Source: Pedobacter steynii
GTDB lineage: Bacteria; Bacteroidota; Bacteroidia; Sphingobacteriales; Sphingobacteriaceae
Reading direction: 5' to 3'
Length of the DNA stretch: 64,000 nucleotides
Assembly (NCBI RefSeq): GCF_900103665.1
Contig: NZ_FNGY01000003.1
Span: 62,001-126,000, forward strand
The translations under genes were made by a program, and so were the position numbers. The first letter of the stretch is position 1. The number at the start of each line of letters is the position of its first letter. The notes below the pieces were generated by a model. It did no database searches and was not told the DNA's origin. It saw only the letters and a list, made by a program, of their open reading frames with translations. Positions 43,280 to 51,921 of the stretch are shown piece after piece.

Positions 43280-43606
43280 ATGATTACGATAACCGATAAA
43301 GCGAAAAGCAAAATTGATCACCTGATGCAGGATTCGCATCTGGATGAAAAATATTTTTTGCGTGTCTCTGTAAAAGGTGGAGGCTGCTCAGGTTTATCAT
43401 ACAATTTAGATTTTGATAACGAAGAGAAAGCCGGAGACCAGTTTTTTGAAGATAGAGGAATCAGGATCGCATTAGACATGAAATCCTTCCTATATCTTGC
43501 AGGCACTGAACTTGACTTTACAGATGGTTTAAACGGAAAGGGATTTAACTTCAATAATCCCAATGCAAGCCGCTCTTGCGGTTGTGGCGAAAGCTTCTCT
43601 GTTTAA
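43280..43606 (+). CDS. iscA: HesB/IscA family iron-sulfur carrier
   Basis: A 108-residue A-type carrier that passes Fe-S clusters to target proteins. The three Cys are in KGGGCSGLSYNLDF and SRSCGCGESFSV, the usual CxnCGC arrangement. The first part (ITDKAKSKIDHLMQDSHLDE) is the family helix. It is third in the isc operon and ends at a strong terminator. ErpA/SufA naming is possible; IscA is chosen by context. Confidence 0.92.
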   Translation: MITITDKAKSKIDHLMQDSHLDEKYFLRVSVKGGGCSGLSYNLDFDNEEKAGDQFFEDRGIRIALDMKSFLYLAGTELDFTDGLNGKGFNFNNPNASRSCGCGESFSV

Positions 43607-43627
43607 AAGATAAACCTTATTTATTTT

Positions 43628-43652
43628 AAAGGGCACAATAGTGCCCTTTTTT
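43628..43652 (+). terminator. Terminator of the isc operon
   Basis: Stem AAAGGGCAC (43628-43636) with GTGCCCTTT (43641-43649), loop AATA, followed by a T-run. Confidence 0.9.
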
Positions 43653-43708
43653 CATTTCCAAAGAAAAAAGTTTATCATTGTCCCTCCAATCAAACAAAAT
43701 AAATCAAT

Positions 43709-45616
43709 ATGGTATTATTCAATGAGTTTTCTACTGTCCCAAGCCTCTTGAGAAATGTGGTAGAAAACATCCATAAACCAGAGGAAACCTTCCTGATTCA
43801 TAAGAAGAATACAGAATGGGAAGAGATCTCCTTTGGGAAAACACTTGAACACGCGGATGCAGTAGCTACCTTTTTCCTGGATAAAGGAATTGTAAAAGGC
43901 GACAGAATGGGTTTGATGATCGAAAACTCACCTGAATATGTCTACTATGATCAGGGCATTCAACAGATTGGTGCCATCAATGTCTCCATCTACCCTACTT
44001 TATCAGAACACGAAGTAGAATACATCATCAACGATTCAGGAATCAGGGCCATATTAATAGGCAATCCTTTTCTCTATAAAAAAATCATCAAAATAGCAGG
44101 AAACTGCAGGCAACTACAATACATCATCCCCGTTTTTGCCGAATATCAAAAGATCGCTTTACCGGAAGACATGAGAACGGAGGTGATCCCTTTTTCTGAA
44201 CTACTGGAGACTCCGGTAAGCGATGAAAACAGCTCAGAAATCACGCGTTTACGTACGGCTTTACGCCCATCAGATATTTCTTCCCTGATCTATACCTCCG
44301 GTACTACCGGAACGCCTAAAGGAGTCATGTTATCGCATTACAATTTTGTCGAAAATGTAAGGGCCTGTCTGGAGCAGATCACGGTGATCAACGAAACAGA
44401 TACCTTTTTGTCCTTTCTTCCACTGTCTCATGTATTTGAACGTACTGCAACTTACCACGTGTGTTGCGCACAAGGTTGCAAGATCGCCTATGCACAAAGC
44501 CTGGAATTGCTGGCAAAAAATATGGGAGAGATCAAACCCACAGTGATGAGTTGTGTCCCACGTCTGCTGGAAAGGATTCACGATAAGGCCATCAAAAGCG
44601 GTACTGCAGAAGGTGGGTTAAAAGCAAAAATTTTCCTTTGGGCATTGGAAACCGGACAAGAGTACCGCAGACAAAAAGAAGCGGGCAAAAATCCCGGGAT
44701 CATCTTATCCGGTAAAAAAGCCATCGCCGAGAAACTGGTCTTCAGTAAGATTAAAGAAAAGACCGGTGGAAGGTTAAAATTCATGCTCTCCGGTGGTGCT
44801 GCACTACCGAAGAATGTAGGTGAGTTTTTTGGTAACCTGGGCATCAAAGTACTGGAAGGATTCGGATTAACAGAAACCTCTCCGGTGATGGCGGTGACAG
44901 AATACGACAGACAGGTTTATGGTACGGTAGGACGCGTCATTCCAGGGATAGAAATTGGCATTCAAAACATAGAAACGAAAGAAATACTGAGCATTCAGAC
45001 GCATGAAACTTTTAAAGAAGATTTTGAATGTGAAGAAGGAGAAATCATCGTTCGTGGTCATTGTGTAATGCAAGGGTATTTTAATAAACCTGCGGAGACT
45101 GCAGAAGCGATAGATAAAAATGACTGGTTCCATACCGGAGATATCGGTCGTTTCTATAGGGGAAACCTTCAAATTACTGATCGGTTAAAAAACATGATCG
45201 TCAATGCTTATGGTAAAAATGTATACCCTACCCCGGTAGAAAACATTTACCTGAAAAGCCTTAAGATTGACCAGCTGTTTTTAATTGGTGATAAAAGAGA
45301 ATACCTGACAGCTTTCATCATTCCTAATAAGGAAAATCTGCAAGAGGAATTCAAACTTCCGGAATCGTTTTTCCAGAAACCTGAACTATTTATAGAAGAC
45401 AAAGAGATTGTGGAATGGATTGGAAAGGACATTAAAAAGCTATCCAATGACCTGGCGAAATTTGAGCGCATTAAAAATTTCAAGATCAAAAGGAATCCTT
45501 TTAGCATCGAGGATGGAGAAATGACCCCAACGCTGAAAGCAAAAAGAAAGGTGATTGAGAAAAAGTATGCGGCAAACATTGATGAAATGTATACGGAGTC
45601 TGTTGAGGCAGACTAA
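43709..45616 (+). CDS. Long-chain acyl-CoA synthetase (AMP-forming)
   Basis: A 635-residue adenylate-forming enzyme activating fatty acids to acyl-CoA. Motifs in order: ISSLIYTSGTTGTPKGVMLS (P-loop, about 195-212), DTFLSFLPLSHVFERTATYH, MSCVPRLLERIHDK, KFMLSGGAALPKNVGEFFGN, VLEGFGLTETSPVMAVTEYD (adenine motif), WFHTGDIGRFYRGNLQITDR (ribose Asp) and KNMIVNAYGKNVYPTPVENI (C-terminal Lys domain hinge). The layout and length match the bacterial FadD15-like long-chain group. It follows the isc terminator, so it has its own promoter. Confidence 0.93.
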   Translation: MVLFNEFSTVPSLLRNVVENIHKPEETFLIHKKNTEWEEISFGKTLEHADAVATFFLDKGIVKGDRMGLMIENSPEYVYYDQGIQQIGAINVSIYPTLSEHEVEYIINDSGIRAILIGNPFLYKKIIKIAGNCRQLQYIIPVFAEYQKIALPEDMRTEVIPFSELLETPVSDENSSEITRLRTALRPSDISSLIYTSGTTGTPKGVMLSHYNFVENVRACLEQITVINETDTFLSFLPLSHVFERTATYHVCCAQGCKIAYAQSLELLAKNMGEIKPTVMSCVPRLLERIHDKAIKSGTAEGGLKAKIFLWALETGQEYRRQKEAGKNPGIILSGKKAIAEKLVFSKIKEKTGGRLKFMLSGGAALPKNVGEFFGNLGIKVLEGFGLTETSPVMAVTEYDRQVYGTVGRVIPGIEIGIQNIETKEILSIQTHETFKEDFECEEGEIIVRGHCVMQGYFNKPAETAEAIDKNDWFHTGDIGRFYRGNLQITDRLKNMIVNAYGKNVYPTPVENIYLKSLKIDQLFLIGDKREYLTAFIIPNKENLQEEFKLPESFFQKPELFIEDKEIVEWIGKDIKKLSNDLAKFERIKNFKIKRNPFSIEDGEMTPTLKAKRKVIEKKYAANIDEMYTESVEAD

Positions 45617-45697
45617 TAGGACAACCTTTTTGAGCTCTTATTGTAAATAACATACACGTTACAAATATTCATTTATGCATATTATGGTTCAAATCAC

Positions 45698-45705
45698 TAT
45701 TTTTG
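45698..45705 (+). promoter_or_regulatory. -7 box of lysS
   Basis: TATTTTTG (exact TAnnTTTG) 75 nt before the lysS ATG, giving a leader of about 70 nt. The leader contains GGCGTGACGCC-type inverted bases near 45755-45768 (CCGGCGTGACGCCGG), a short stable hairpin close to the start codon. Confidence 0.5.
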
Positions 45706-45780
45706 CGTAAATACTGAAATCAGTATTCAATCAATAACACAACAAACATTTTCCGGCGTGACGCCGGACAGATCACATAT

Positions 45781-47502
45781 ATGAGTACAGGACTATCAGA
45801 ACAAGAGTTATTGCGCAGAAATTCGCTAAATCAACTCCGTGAATTAGGGATCGATCCCTACCCTGCCGAAGCATTTGAAATCAATGCTAATGCTGCAGAT
45901 ATTTTAGCTAACTACGAAAGAGATAAAACAGCTTATAAGAATATCAGCATTGCAGGTCGTATCATGACCCGTAGAATTATGGGAAGTGCTTCCTTCGTAG
46001 AATTACAAGACTCCACAGGCAGAATCCAGGTTTATCTGAAAAGAGACGACCTGTGCCCTGATGAGGATAAGACCTTGTACAACACTGTATTCAAGAAGTT
46101 ATTAGATCTTGGCGACTTTATCGGCGTTAAAGGTTATGTTTTCACGACTCAGACAGGAGAAATCTCCCTTCACGTCACTGAATTCAAATTGCTCTCTAAA
46201 TCCTTAAAACCTTTACCAGTGGTAAAACGTGATGAGGAAGGAAATATTTACGATGGTTTCACCGATCCTGAAATGCGCTACAGACAGCGTTATGTCGATC
46301 TTACCGTAAACCCTGGATTCAAACAGATCTTCATCAACCGTTCCAAAGTGATTAATACCATGAGGAACTATTTTGATGAACAGGGATGGATGGAGGTGGA
46401 AACACCGATCCTTCAGCCGATTCATGGTGGTGCTGCAGCGCGTCCTTTCGCAACCCATCACAACACCCTGGATATGCCATTATACCTTCGTATTGCCAAC
46501 GAATTATACCTTAAAAGGTTAATCGTAGCAGGTTTCGACGGGGTATATGAGTTCGGTAAGATGTTCAGAAATGAAGGTATGGACCGTACACACAATCCGG
46601 AATTCACTTCAATGGAGATCTATGTAGCTTATAAAGATTATATCTGGATGATGGCTATGGTAGAAGAATGTCTGGAGAAAATTACCCTTGCCATTCATGG
46701 AAAGGCAGCCATCGAAGTTGGTAAACATACCATCAACTTTGAAGGTCCTTACGAAAAACTGACCATGTATGAGTCGATCCAGAAATACACTGGTATTGAC
46801 GTTTCTGCCATGACAGAAGACGAAATCAAAGACGTTTGCAAAAGCCTGAACATTGAAGTTGATGCTTCTATGGGCAGAGGTAAACTGATTGATGAGTTGT
46901 TTAGTGAGAAAGTAGAAGCCAACCTGATCCAACCTACCTATATTACGGATTATCCTTTGGAAATGACTCCTCTTGCGAAAAAACACAGAAGCAAAGAAGG
47001 TCTGGTAGAAAGATTCGAGTTATTTGTAAACGGAAAAGAAATCGCAAATGCTTACTCTGAGCTGAACGATCCGATTGATCAGAAAGAACGTCTGGAAGAT
47101 CAGTTGAAACTGGCTGCAAGAGGTGACGATGAAGCGATGGCGATGGATGATGACTTTATCCGTGCCCTGGAATACGGAATGCCTCCTACCTCAGGTTTAG
47201 GAATCGGAATTGATAGGTTAGTGATGCTGATGACCAACCAGTCTACCATTCAGGAAGTCTTGTTCTTCCCTCAAATGAGACCGGAGAAAAAAGCAAAGAT
47301 TACTACTGATGAAGATTTCGTCAATGCCGGAATCCCTGCAGAATGGGTTCAGGTGATTAGAAAAATGAATATCAATACAATTGAAGAACTGAAAGCTGCC
47401 AGTCCAAATAAGGTTTTCAATGATTTAGGTGGAATGCGCAAGAAAATGAAGTTAGAATTAACCATGCCTTCAAAAGAAGACGTAACTGCCTGGTTTTCTT
47501 AA
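45781..47502 (+). CDS. lysS: Lysyl-tRNA synthetase, class II
   Basis: A 573-residue aminoacyl-tRNA synthetase. The OB-fold anticodon domain (about 50-150, ISIAGRIMTRRIMGSASFVE, YLKRDDLCPDEDK) is followed by the class II core: motif 1 (FINRSKVINTMRNYFDEQGW), motif 2 (YEFGKMFRNEGMDRTHNPEF) and motif 3 (GMPPTSGLGIGIDRLVMLMT). The last roughly 65 residues (DEDFVNAGIPAEWVQVIRKM, NINTIEELKAASPNKVFNDL) are an extra helix-hairpin-helix-like extension common to Bacteroidota LysRS. It ends at a 14-bp terminator. Confidence 0.97.
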   Translation: MSTGLSEQELLRRNSLNQLRELGIDPYPAEAFEINANAADILANYERDKTAYKNISIAGRIMTRRIMGSASFVELQDSTGRIQVYLKRDDLCPDEDKTLYNTVFKKLLDLGDFIGVKGYVFTTQTGEISLHVTEFKLLSKSLKPLPVVKRDEEGNIYDGFTDPEMRYRQRYVDLTVNPGFKQIFINRSKVINTMRNYFDEQGWMEVETPILQPIHGGAAARPFATHHNTLDMPLYLRIANELYLKRLIVAGFDGVYEFGKMFRNEGMDRTHNPEFTSMEIYVAYKDYIWMMAMVEECLEKITLAIHGKAAIEVGKHTINFEGPYEKLTMYESIQKYTGIDVSAMTEDEIKDVCKSLNIEVDASMGRGKLIDELFSEKVEANLIQPTYITDYPLEMTPLAKKHRSKEGLVERFELFVNGKEIANAYSELNDPIDQKERLEDQLKLAARGDDEAMAMDDDFIRALEYGMPPTSGLGIGIDRLVMLMTNQSTIQEVLFFPQMRPEKKAKITTDEDFVNAGIPAEWVQVIRKMNINTIEELKAASPNKVFNDLGGMRKKMKLELTMPSKEDVTAWFS

Positions 47503-47522
47503 CAAACTGATAACAAAAATTT

Positions 47523-47558
47523 AAAGGCTTGCTACATTATTTGTAGCAAGCCTTTTTT
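47523..47558 (+). terminator. Terminator of lysS
   Basis: 14-bp perfect stem AAAGGCTTGCTACA (47523-47536) with TGTAGCAAGCCTTT (47542-47555), 5-nt loop, followed by a T-rich tail. Confidence 0.9.
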
Positions 47559-47576
47559 ATTTTTAGGCATATTTAA

Positions 47577-47801
47577 ATGATAGAAAATATGAACAGTTCA
47601 AGTTTAGAAATAACCGAAAAAGAATACTGCATCAAATTGAGCAAAGAAGCCTTTGATTTAACCTTAATCCGCCAGCTGATCACCAGGATCCAGTCGGAGC
47701 AATTGTTTTTCAGCAAAAAGAAAGACTATATGGAAGATGATATCATCAGCAGAACTACGCGTGACAGCATTGAGAATTTCGACAGATTGAGTGAAAAATA
47801 A
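47577..47801 (+). CDS. Small hypothetical protein
   Basis: A 74-residue protein with no recognised domain: IENMNSSSLEITEKEYCIKL, FDLTLIRQLITRIQSEQLFF, DIISRTTRDSIENFDRLSEK. It is charged and helical, with no signal or membrane segment. The start could instead be the ATG at 47589 (MNSSSLEITEKEY). It lies between two clear terminators, so it is an independent unit and likely a real gene. Weak similarity in style to toxin-antitoxin antitoxin-like small proteins is not enough to name it. Confidence 0.65.
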   Translation: MIENMNSSSLEITEKEYCIKLSKEAFDLTLIRQLITRIQSEQLFFSKKKDYMEDDIISRTTRDSIENFDRLSEK

Positions 47802-47827
47802 AAAGCCACATTTGCATGTGGCTTTTT
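47800..47827. terminator. Bidirectional terminator
   Basis: 12-bp perfect stem AAAAAGCCACAT (47800-47811) with ATGTGGCTTTTT (47816-47827), 4-nt loop, A-rich on the left and T-rich on the right. It serves the small gene on the plus strand and the membrane-TPR gene on the minus strand. Confidence 0.85.
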
Positions 47828-47846
47828 ATTTGATTTATTTTTGATG

Positions 47847-48383
47847 TTATCTGTATCTTATTTGTTGTCTGTCCATCAATCCCATTTGATCTTTCATTTG
47901 TTTGATCTGATCAGCAAGTAATTTATTCTTATCGGCTTTCTTCGCTTCTGTCAGATACATCTGCGCTTCTCTCTTGTTTCTCTTTCCCATTGCAATTCCT
48001 GCAAGGCTTAATTTAGCCAACGCAATGTTGTGGTCCATTGTCATCCCTAAAGAAAGTGCTTTCTTAAAGTATTTCTCTGAAGCCATTGGTGCTTTTCTAG
48101 ACTCAATCAAACCAATCAACAGGTTATAGTAGCCATGTTGGGTCCTGATCAGTTGTTTTTCATAATTGGTAATTCTATTCAGAAAAACTTCTGATTTAGG
48201 CATATTGTCTTTTCTCAGATACCACTGCGCAAGCAACATATTTTCGTTGAAGAAGTAAGTCACCAGGATTAAAATACTTATGAAAAATGCTAAAATTCCC
48301 CATCCCCATAAACCGAAGACCATCAGGGCAATCGCCCCTCCTAACACTGCAAAACCTAAAATAAGGCGAACTATATTTGGCAT
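47847..48383 (-). CDS. Membrane protein with TPR-like region
   Basis: A 178-residue protein with two adjacent N-terminal hydrophobic helices (about 5-45, RLILGFAVLGGAIALMVFGL and WGILAFFISILILVTYFF). A cytosolic helical-repeat region follows (MPKSEVFLNRITNYEKQLIR, YYNLLIGLIESRKAPMASEK, ALSLGMTMDHNIALAKLSLA, GKRNKREAQMYLTEAKKADK), resembling tetratricopeptide repeats. It ends with a Gln/Met-rich tail. Function is unknown; such proteins often serve as membrane-bound scaffolds. A -7-like box GATATTTG lies at 48413-48406. Confidence 0.8.
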   Translation of the reverse strand: MPNIVRLILGFAVLGGAIALMVFGLWGWGILAFFISILILVTYFFNENMLLAQWYLRKDNMPKSEVFLNRITNYEKQLIRTQHGYYNLLIGLIESRKAPMASEKYFKKALSLGMTMDHNIALAKLSLAGIAMGKRNKREAQMYLTEAKKADKNKLLADQIKQMKDQMGLMDRQQIRYR

Positions 48384-48525
48384 ATTCCTTTTAAATTATT
48401 TTTTGCAAATATCGTGTTTATATAACAAAAAGTAGATTTAAAGTTATAATTTCAACAAAAAAAGAAGGAGCGCTGACCTCTTTAAACGTGGAAAGCGATT
48501 ATAGATCATTATAAGCCGTTATACT

Positions 48526-49038
48526 ATGAAAAAATTGATCAGCGCCATACTATTACTATTCGCTATGAATGCCAGCTCACAAGAAATCAATAAGAAAATC
48601 CAGGATGATGCAGGAAATGTACTTGGATTGATCAATACCTGTACCAGGGAAGGTTTAAGTACCATCCCGGAAATGAAGAGCAGGTATGATGTAGAATACC
48701 CCAACTATCAACCCGACAGCGCCACATTAAAGGCATTAAAACCGCTGTTAAAAGGAAAGAAAATCACGATTGTGATGGGCACCTGGTGCGGTGACAGTCA
48801 TTTGCAGGTTCCTCACTTTTACAAGATTCTGGATGCACTGAAGATCTCTGAAAACGAAACGGAACTCATTTGTGTAGATCGGAGTAAAAAGGCAGAAAAC
48901 GGATTGATAGACCAATTAAATATTTTACACGTGCCAACCTTTATCTTCACAGAAAAGGGAAAAGAAATAGGCCGTATCATAGAATCACCAAGAGAGACCC
49001 TTGAAAAAGATATGTTGAGTATCTTAGCAAAAAAATAA
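48526..49038 (+). CDS. Thioredoxin-family exported protein
   Basis: A 170-residue protein with a short signal peptide (ISAILLLFAMNASSQEI) and a thioredoxin fold. The active-site-like motif is WCGDSH (in TIVMGTWCGDSHLQVPHFYK), with only one Cys, so it is not a standard CxxC disulfide enzyme. Other fold marks are ELICVDRSKKAENGLIDQLN and VPTFIFTEKGKEIGRIIESP (cis-Pro). It probably acts in the periplasm as a reductase or binding protein; a thiol-dependent peroxidase-like role is possible. It is 4 nt upstream of ung, so the two likely share a transcript. Confidence 0.85.
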   Translation: MKKLISAILLLFAMNASSQEINKKIQDDAGNVLGLINTCTREGLSTIPEMKSRYDVEYPNYQPDSATLKALKPLLKGKKITIVMGTWCGDSHLQVPHFYKILDALKISENETELICVDRSKKAENGLIDQLNILHVPTFIFTEKGKEIGRIIESPRETLEKDMLSILAKK

Positions 49039-49042
49039 TGTT

Positions 49043-49720
49043 ATGCCTGTTGATTTAGATAAAAGCTGGGTAAAAGCCCTGGACGGTGAGTTTGATAAAG
49101 CATATATGAAAGCTTTAAAAGCATTCTTACTGGAAGAAAAAGAAAATGGATATACCATCTATCCAAAAGGTGCAGATATTTTCAATGCACTGAACCATAC
49201 TCCTTTTGATAAAGTAAAAGTCGTGATTTTGGGGCAGGATCCTTATCATGGTGTCGGACAAGCCCATGGCTTATCCTTCTCGGTACAAAAAGGAATGACC
49301 ATTCCCCCTTCTTTAAAGAACATTTATAAGGAACTACTGGAAGATATTCCAGGTTTCCAGATTCCTGCACATGGAAATCTTACCCAATGGGCAGATCAGG
49401 GCGTGTTATTATTGAACGCAACCCTGACCGTGCGCGCACAAACTGCCGGCTCTCATCAGGGAAAGGGCTGGGAAACCTTTACAGATAAGATCATTAGTGA
49501 ATTGTCTGCGCAAAGAGAAGGACTGATTTTCATCCTTTGGGGAAGGTATGCACAAAATAAAGCTGCGCTAATTGATACCAGTAAGCATACCATTCTTACT
49601 GCCGCTCACCCCTCTCCTTTCTCAGCTTACAACGGTTTCTTTGGAAGCAAACACTTCTCAAAAACAAATGCGAAGCTAATTGAGGAAGGTAAAGCTCCGA
49701 TCAACTGGCAAATCAGCTAA
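49043..49720 (+). CDS. ung: Uracil-DNA glycosylase, family 1
   Basis: A 225-residue base-excision enzyme that removes uracil from DNA. Family motifs: VKVVILGQDPYHGVGQAHGL (catalytic Asp region), GVLLLNATLTVRAQTAGSHQ (uracil-binding Asn), LIFILWGRYAQNKAALIDTS, and TAAHPSPFSAYNGFFGSKHF (His and Leu-loop region). Length is typical. It lies 4 nt after the thioredoxin-like gene. Its stop codon overlaps a 15-nt sequence repeated at 55083-55097. Confidence 0.96.
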   Translation: MPVDLDKSWVKALDGEFDKAYMKALKAFLLEEKENGYTIYPKGADIFNALNHTPFDKVKVVILGQDPYHGVGQAHGLSFSVQKGMTIPPSLKNIYKELLEDIPGFQIPAHGNLTQWADQGVLLLNATLTVRAQTAGSHQGKGWETFTDKIISELSAQREGLIFILWGRYAQNKAALIDTSKHTILTAAHPSPFSAYNGFFGSKHFSKTNAKLIEEGKAPINWQIS

Positions 49721-49770
49721 TCAGGTAGGAAGGTAGTCACTAGTTGGCTGCCACGCCCGGCACAAAAACG

Positions 49771-49803
49771 ATAAAGCCCTCCCTGCTGCAGAAAGGGCTT
49801 TAT
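49771..49803. terminator. Hairpin between ung and the PNGase-like gene
   Basis: 10-bp stem ATAAAGCCCT (49771-49780) with AGGGCTTTAT (49794-49803), 13-nt loop. The T-tail is weak on both strands; it probably terminates both convergent genes. Confidence 0.6.
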
Positions 49804-49820
49804 ATTCTCAGGATATCAAT

Positions 49821-51527
49821 TTATTGTGTTACCAAATAGGCCGACACATAATACTTACTATCTGTTTTTTCAAATTCGGCATCGGGGATTGATACTTTTA
49901 AGGTATGTTTTCCTTTTGCTAATGGACCAAGGTTGATCATACGCGTTTGTACCGGTCCTCCGGGGCACCATGAACGACGTTCTTTACTAATGTCACCGAA
50001 ATAAATACCATTAGGTTGCGTGTTATACATTTCAAAAGGTGCACAATTCTGGCTCATTTCTAATCTGGTATATTCTTTACCGTCCAGATCTACTATATGT
50101 TCTCTCCAATTGTATTCTTCTCCACCTTCGGCCGCTCCATGTCCTGAAGAAATGACATAAAGAACGGTTGTTTTAGTGTCGTCAGGCAGTTCGAAACTCA
50201 CTTGTTTGCTGTTTTTCCCGGCAGCTTTATCTTTGCCGTCTAAACTATAATAACTTAATAATGAAATTCCCTTCCGGGTAGACAGGTTTTTCGTTTTATC
50301 GCTGATTAAATCTACAGACACATTAAAAGTTAACAATGAGCCATCGCAACCGATTACCTCCCGTTGCCCGGCTCCGGTTGTACCAAATACTTCTGTCAAT
50401 AAATAAACATCCTTTCCAGCTTGTTTTATCGTACTAACCATTTGGTCTATCTGTGCTTCGTAAGGAATATGGTCTGGCTGACGAGTACGATACATAAATG
50501 GTGTCATGATCCTTAAAAGCTCAAATTGCTCCGCTTTTTCTAACTTAAATTGTTCACCTTTTGGCATAAGTGCCAAAGTCACGTGGCCAATTCTATCATA
50601 GTTATCGCATCCTGATTTTACGGTAACTTTTATTTTTAATGTTTGACCAATCTTGTCTATTTCGGCTGAACTAAGCTGATACAAGTACTCTGCATTGCTG
50701 ATGCGTGTCAACCCCTTAGCCACCGGCTGAGCTACCTTTTGTGCATAACCATCATAAAAATCAACATTTTTTAAAACATTAACCGTTACCGTCTTCTCTT
50801 TTAACCTGGTTAAGGCATTTGTGATCTCCTTACCCAGCGTAGCATTTTTTTGTTTGGCCGGCAGCTGATCAAAAAATTGTTGCGCTTTATTGACATTGAA
50901 AGCAGAACCGTCAGTACTTACATAAATTAGCAGCGCTTCGGCAGCATAAGGTTTGGTAATATTTTTCGATAAAAATTCCGACAATTGCGCAAGTTTCAAA
51001 TTCTTCACACTATCTATCTCTACATCCACACTTTTCCCTCGAATGGTATCTTCGGCTTTTACCCGCCTTTTTTTCCAACCTAATAAGCGCAATGAAGTAT
51101 CTAACTTTAAATATGGCTTTTTAAACACCATATAATCATCATTTACGACAGAGCCACTGATGATGGCTTTACGCAAATAGCCTTTTGCAGTAACGGTCAC
51201 CAATCCTTTATAGAGATATAAATTTAACGAATTAGGGTCAGCTGCTGTATTTGGCGAAGTATTTGGCTTAGTAAATTGTAATAAAGCTTTAATGTCTACA
51301 TCAGCAGTACTTCTAAAACTGAATTTATTGTCTTTAATTACCGCGCTATCTAAAACATCTTTTCCATTTCTGTGATAGGTAAAATAAATTGCCCGATTGG
51401 CCGAATCGTAAGCAGGCAAATTAACCGTCCCTTGTAATTGGAAAGGAACATCAATGTTTTTTTGCGCCATTAAACCGGTCGATGAAATGCCAGTTAATAA
51501 AAGCAACAGATATTTTTTCATATTCAA
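49821..51527 (-). CDS. Secreted DUF4369-like protein with PNGase F-like C-terminal region
   Basis: A 568-residue exported protein (signal LLLLLTGISSTGLMAQK). Residues about 25-240 resemble the DUF4369-type N-domain of Bacteroidota thiol-disulfide proteins (GTVNLPAYDSANRAIYFTYH, VVNDDYMVFKKPYLKLDT). Residues about 300-568 resemble peptide-N-glycosidase F, both jelly-roll domains: CDNYDRIGHVTLALMP (307-322), LLRIMTPFMYRTRQPDHIPY, then YVISSGHGAAEGGEEYNWRE (about 458-477), NCAPFEMYNTQPNGIYFGDI and RRSWCPGGPVQTRMINLG (about 517-534). PNGase F releases N-glycans, but the fold also includes non-enzymatic members. No thioredoxin domain is present, which is unusual for a DUF4369 partner. Catalysis is not shown here. 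Confidence 0.7.
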   Translation of the reverse strand: MNMKKYLLLLLTGISSTGLMAQKNIDVPFQLQGTVNLPAYDSANRAIYFTYHRNGKDVLDSAVIKDNKFSFRSTADVDIKALLQFTKPNTSPNTAADPNSLNLYLYKGLVTVTAKGYLRKAIISGSVVNDDYMVFKKPYLKLDTSLRLLGWKKRRVKAEDTIRGKSVDVEIDSVKNLKLAQLSEFLSKNITKPYAAEALLIYVSTDGSAFNVNKAQQFFDQLPAKQKNATLGKEITNALTRLKEKTVTVNVLKNVDFYDGYAQKVAQPVAKGLTRISNAEYLYQLSSAEIDKIGQTLKIKVTVKSGCDNYDRIGHVTLALMPKGEQFKLEKAEQFELLRIMTPFMYRTRQPDHIPYEAQIDQMVSTIKQAGKDVYLLTEVFGTTGAGQREVIGCDGSLLTFNVSVDLISDKTKNLSTRKGISLLSYYSLDGKDKAAGKNSKQVSFELPDDTKTTVLYVISSGHGAAEGGEEYNWREHIVDLDGKEYTRLEMSQNCAPFEMYNTQPNGIYFGDISKERRSWCPGGPVQTRMINLGPLAKGKHTLKVSIPDAEFEKTDSKYYVSAYLVTQ

Positions 51528-51921
51528 AATTTAAAATGTTTTACTTGTCTTTTTCTAAAATAAGCCAGGCCAATTTAGCCTCTTTCTCCATAGACCCGAT
51601 AAATATCATCAAAAATTAAAAGTGAATCTGCTCTTATTTTGTCTAAATATGATGCAAAATATACCAAGGTAAGCTCAAACGAAAAATCCGTCGGTTAACG
51701 TCATCCCCCGTGTACAAATCCCGGGACTTTTTCTGCATGATTTGAGATGATTAGCGAATTTCGTACTTCCAAACCACAAATAACCTGCAACAGGATAGTA
51801 TGTCCTTTTTATAAGCAAAACCCCTTTTTGCAAACACATTCATTGCTGATAAAAAAAAAAGAAAAAATCTCATTAACTTGGAAGAACAAATTGTTTACAA
51901 CAATACTAACTCAATTAACGC
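51528..51921. other. 394-nt divergent gap before the VioB-like pair
   Basis: AT-rich, no coding sequence recognised. Close to the plus-strand start is a perfect palindrome ATTGTTTACAACAAT (51890-51904), 17 nt before the ATG, a candidate operator. A long A-tract (51851-51860) lies upstream. No exact TAnnTTTG box was found for either direction. Confidence 0.4.
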
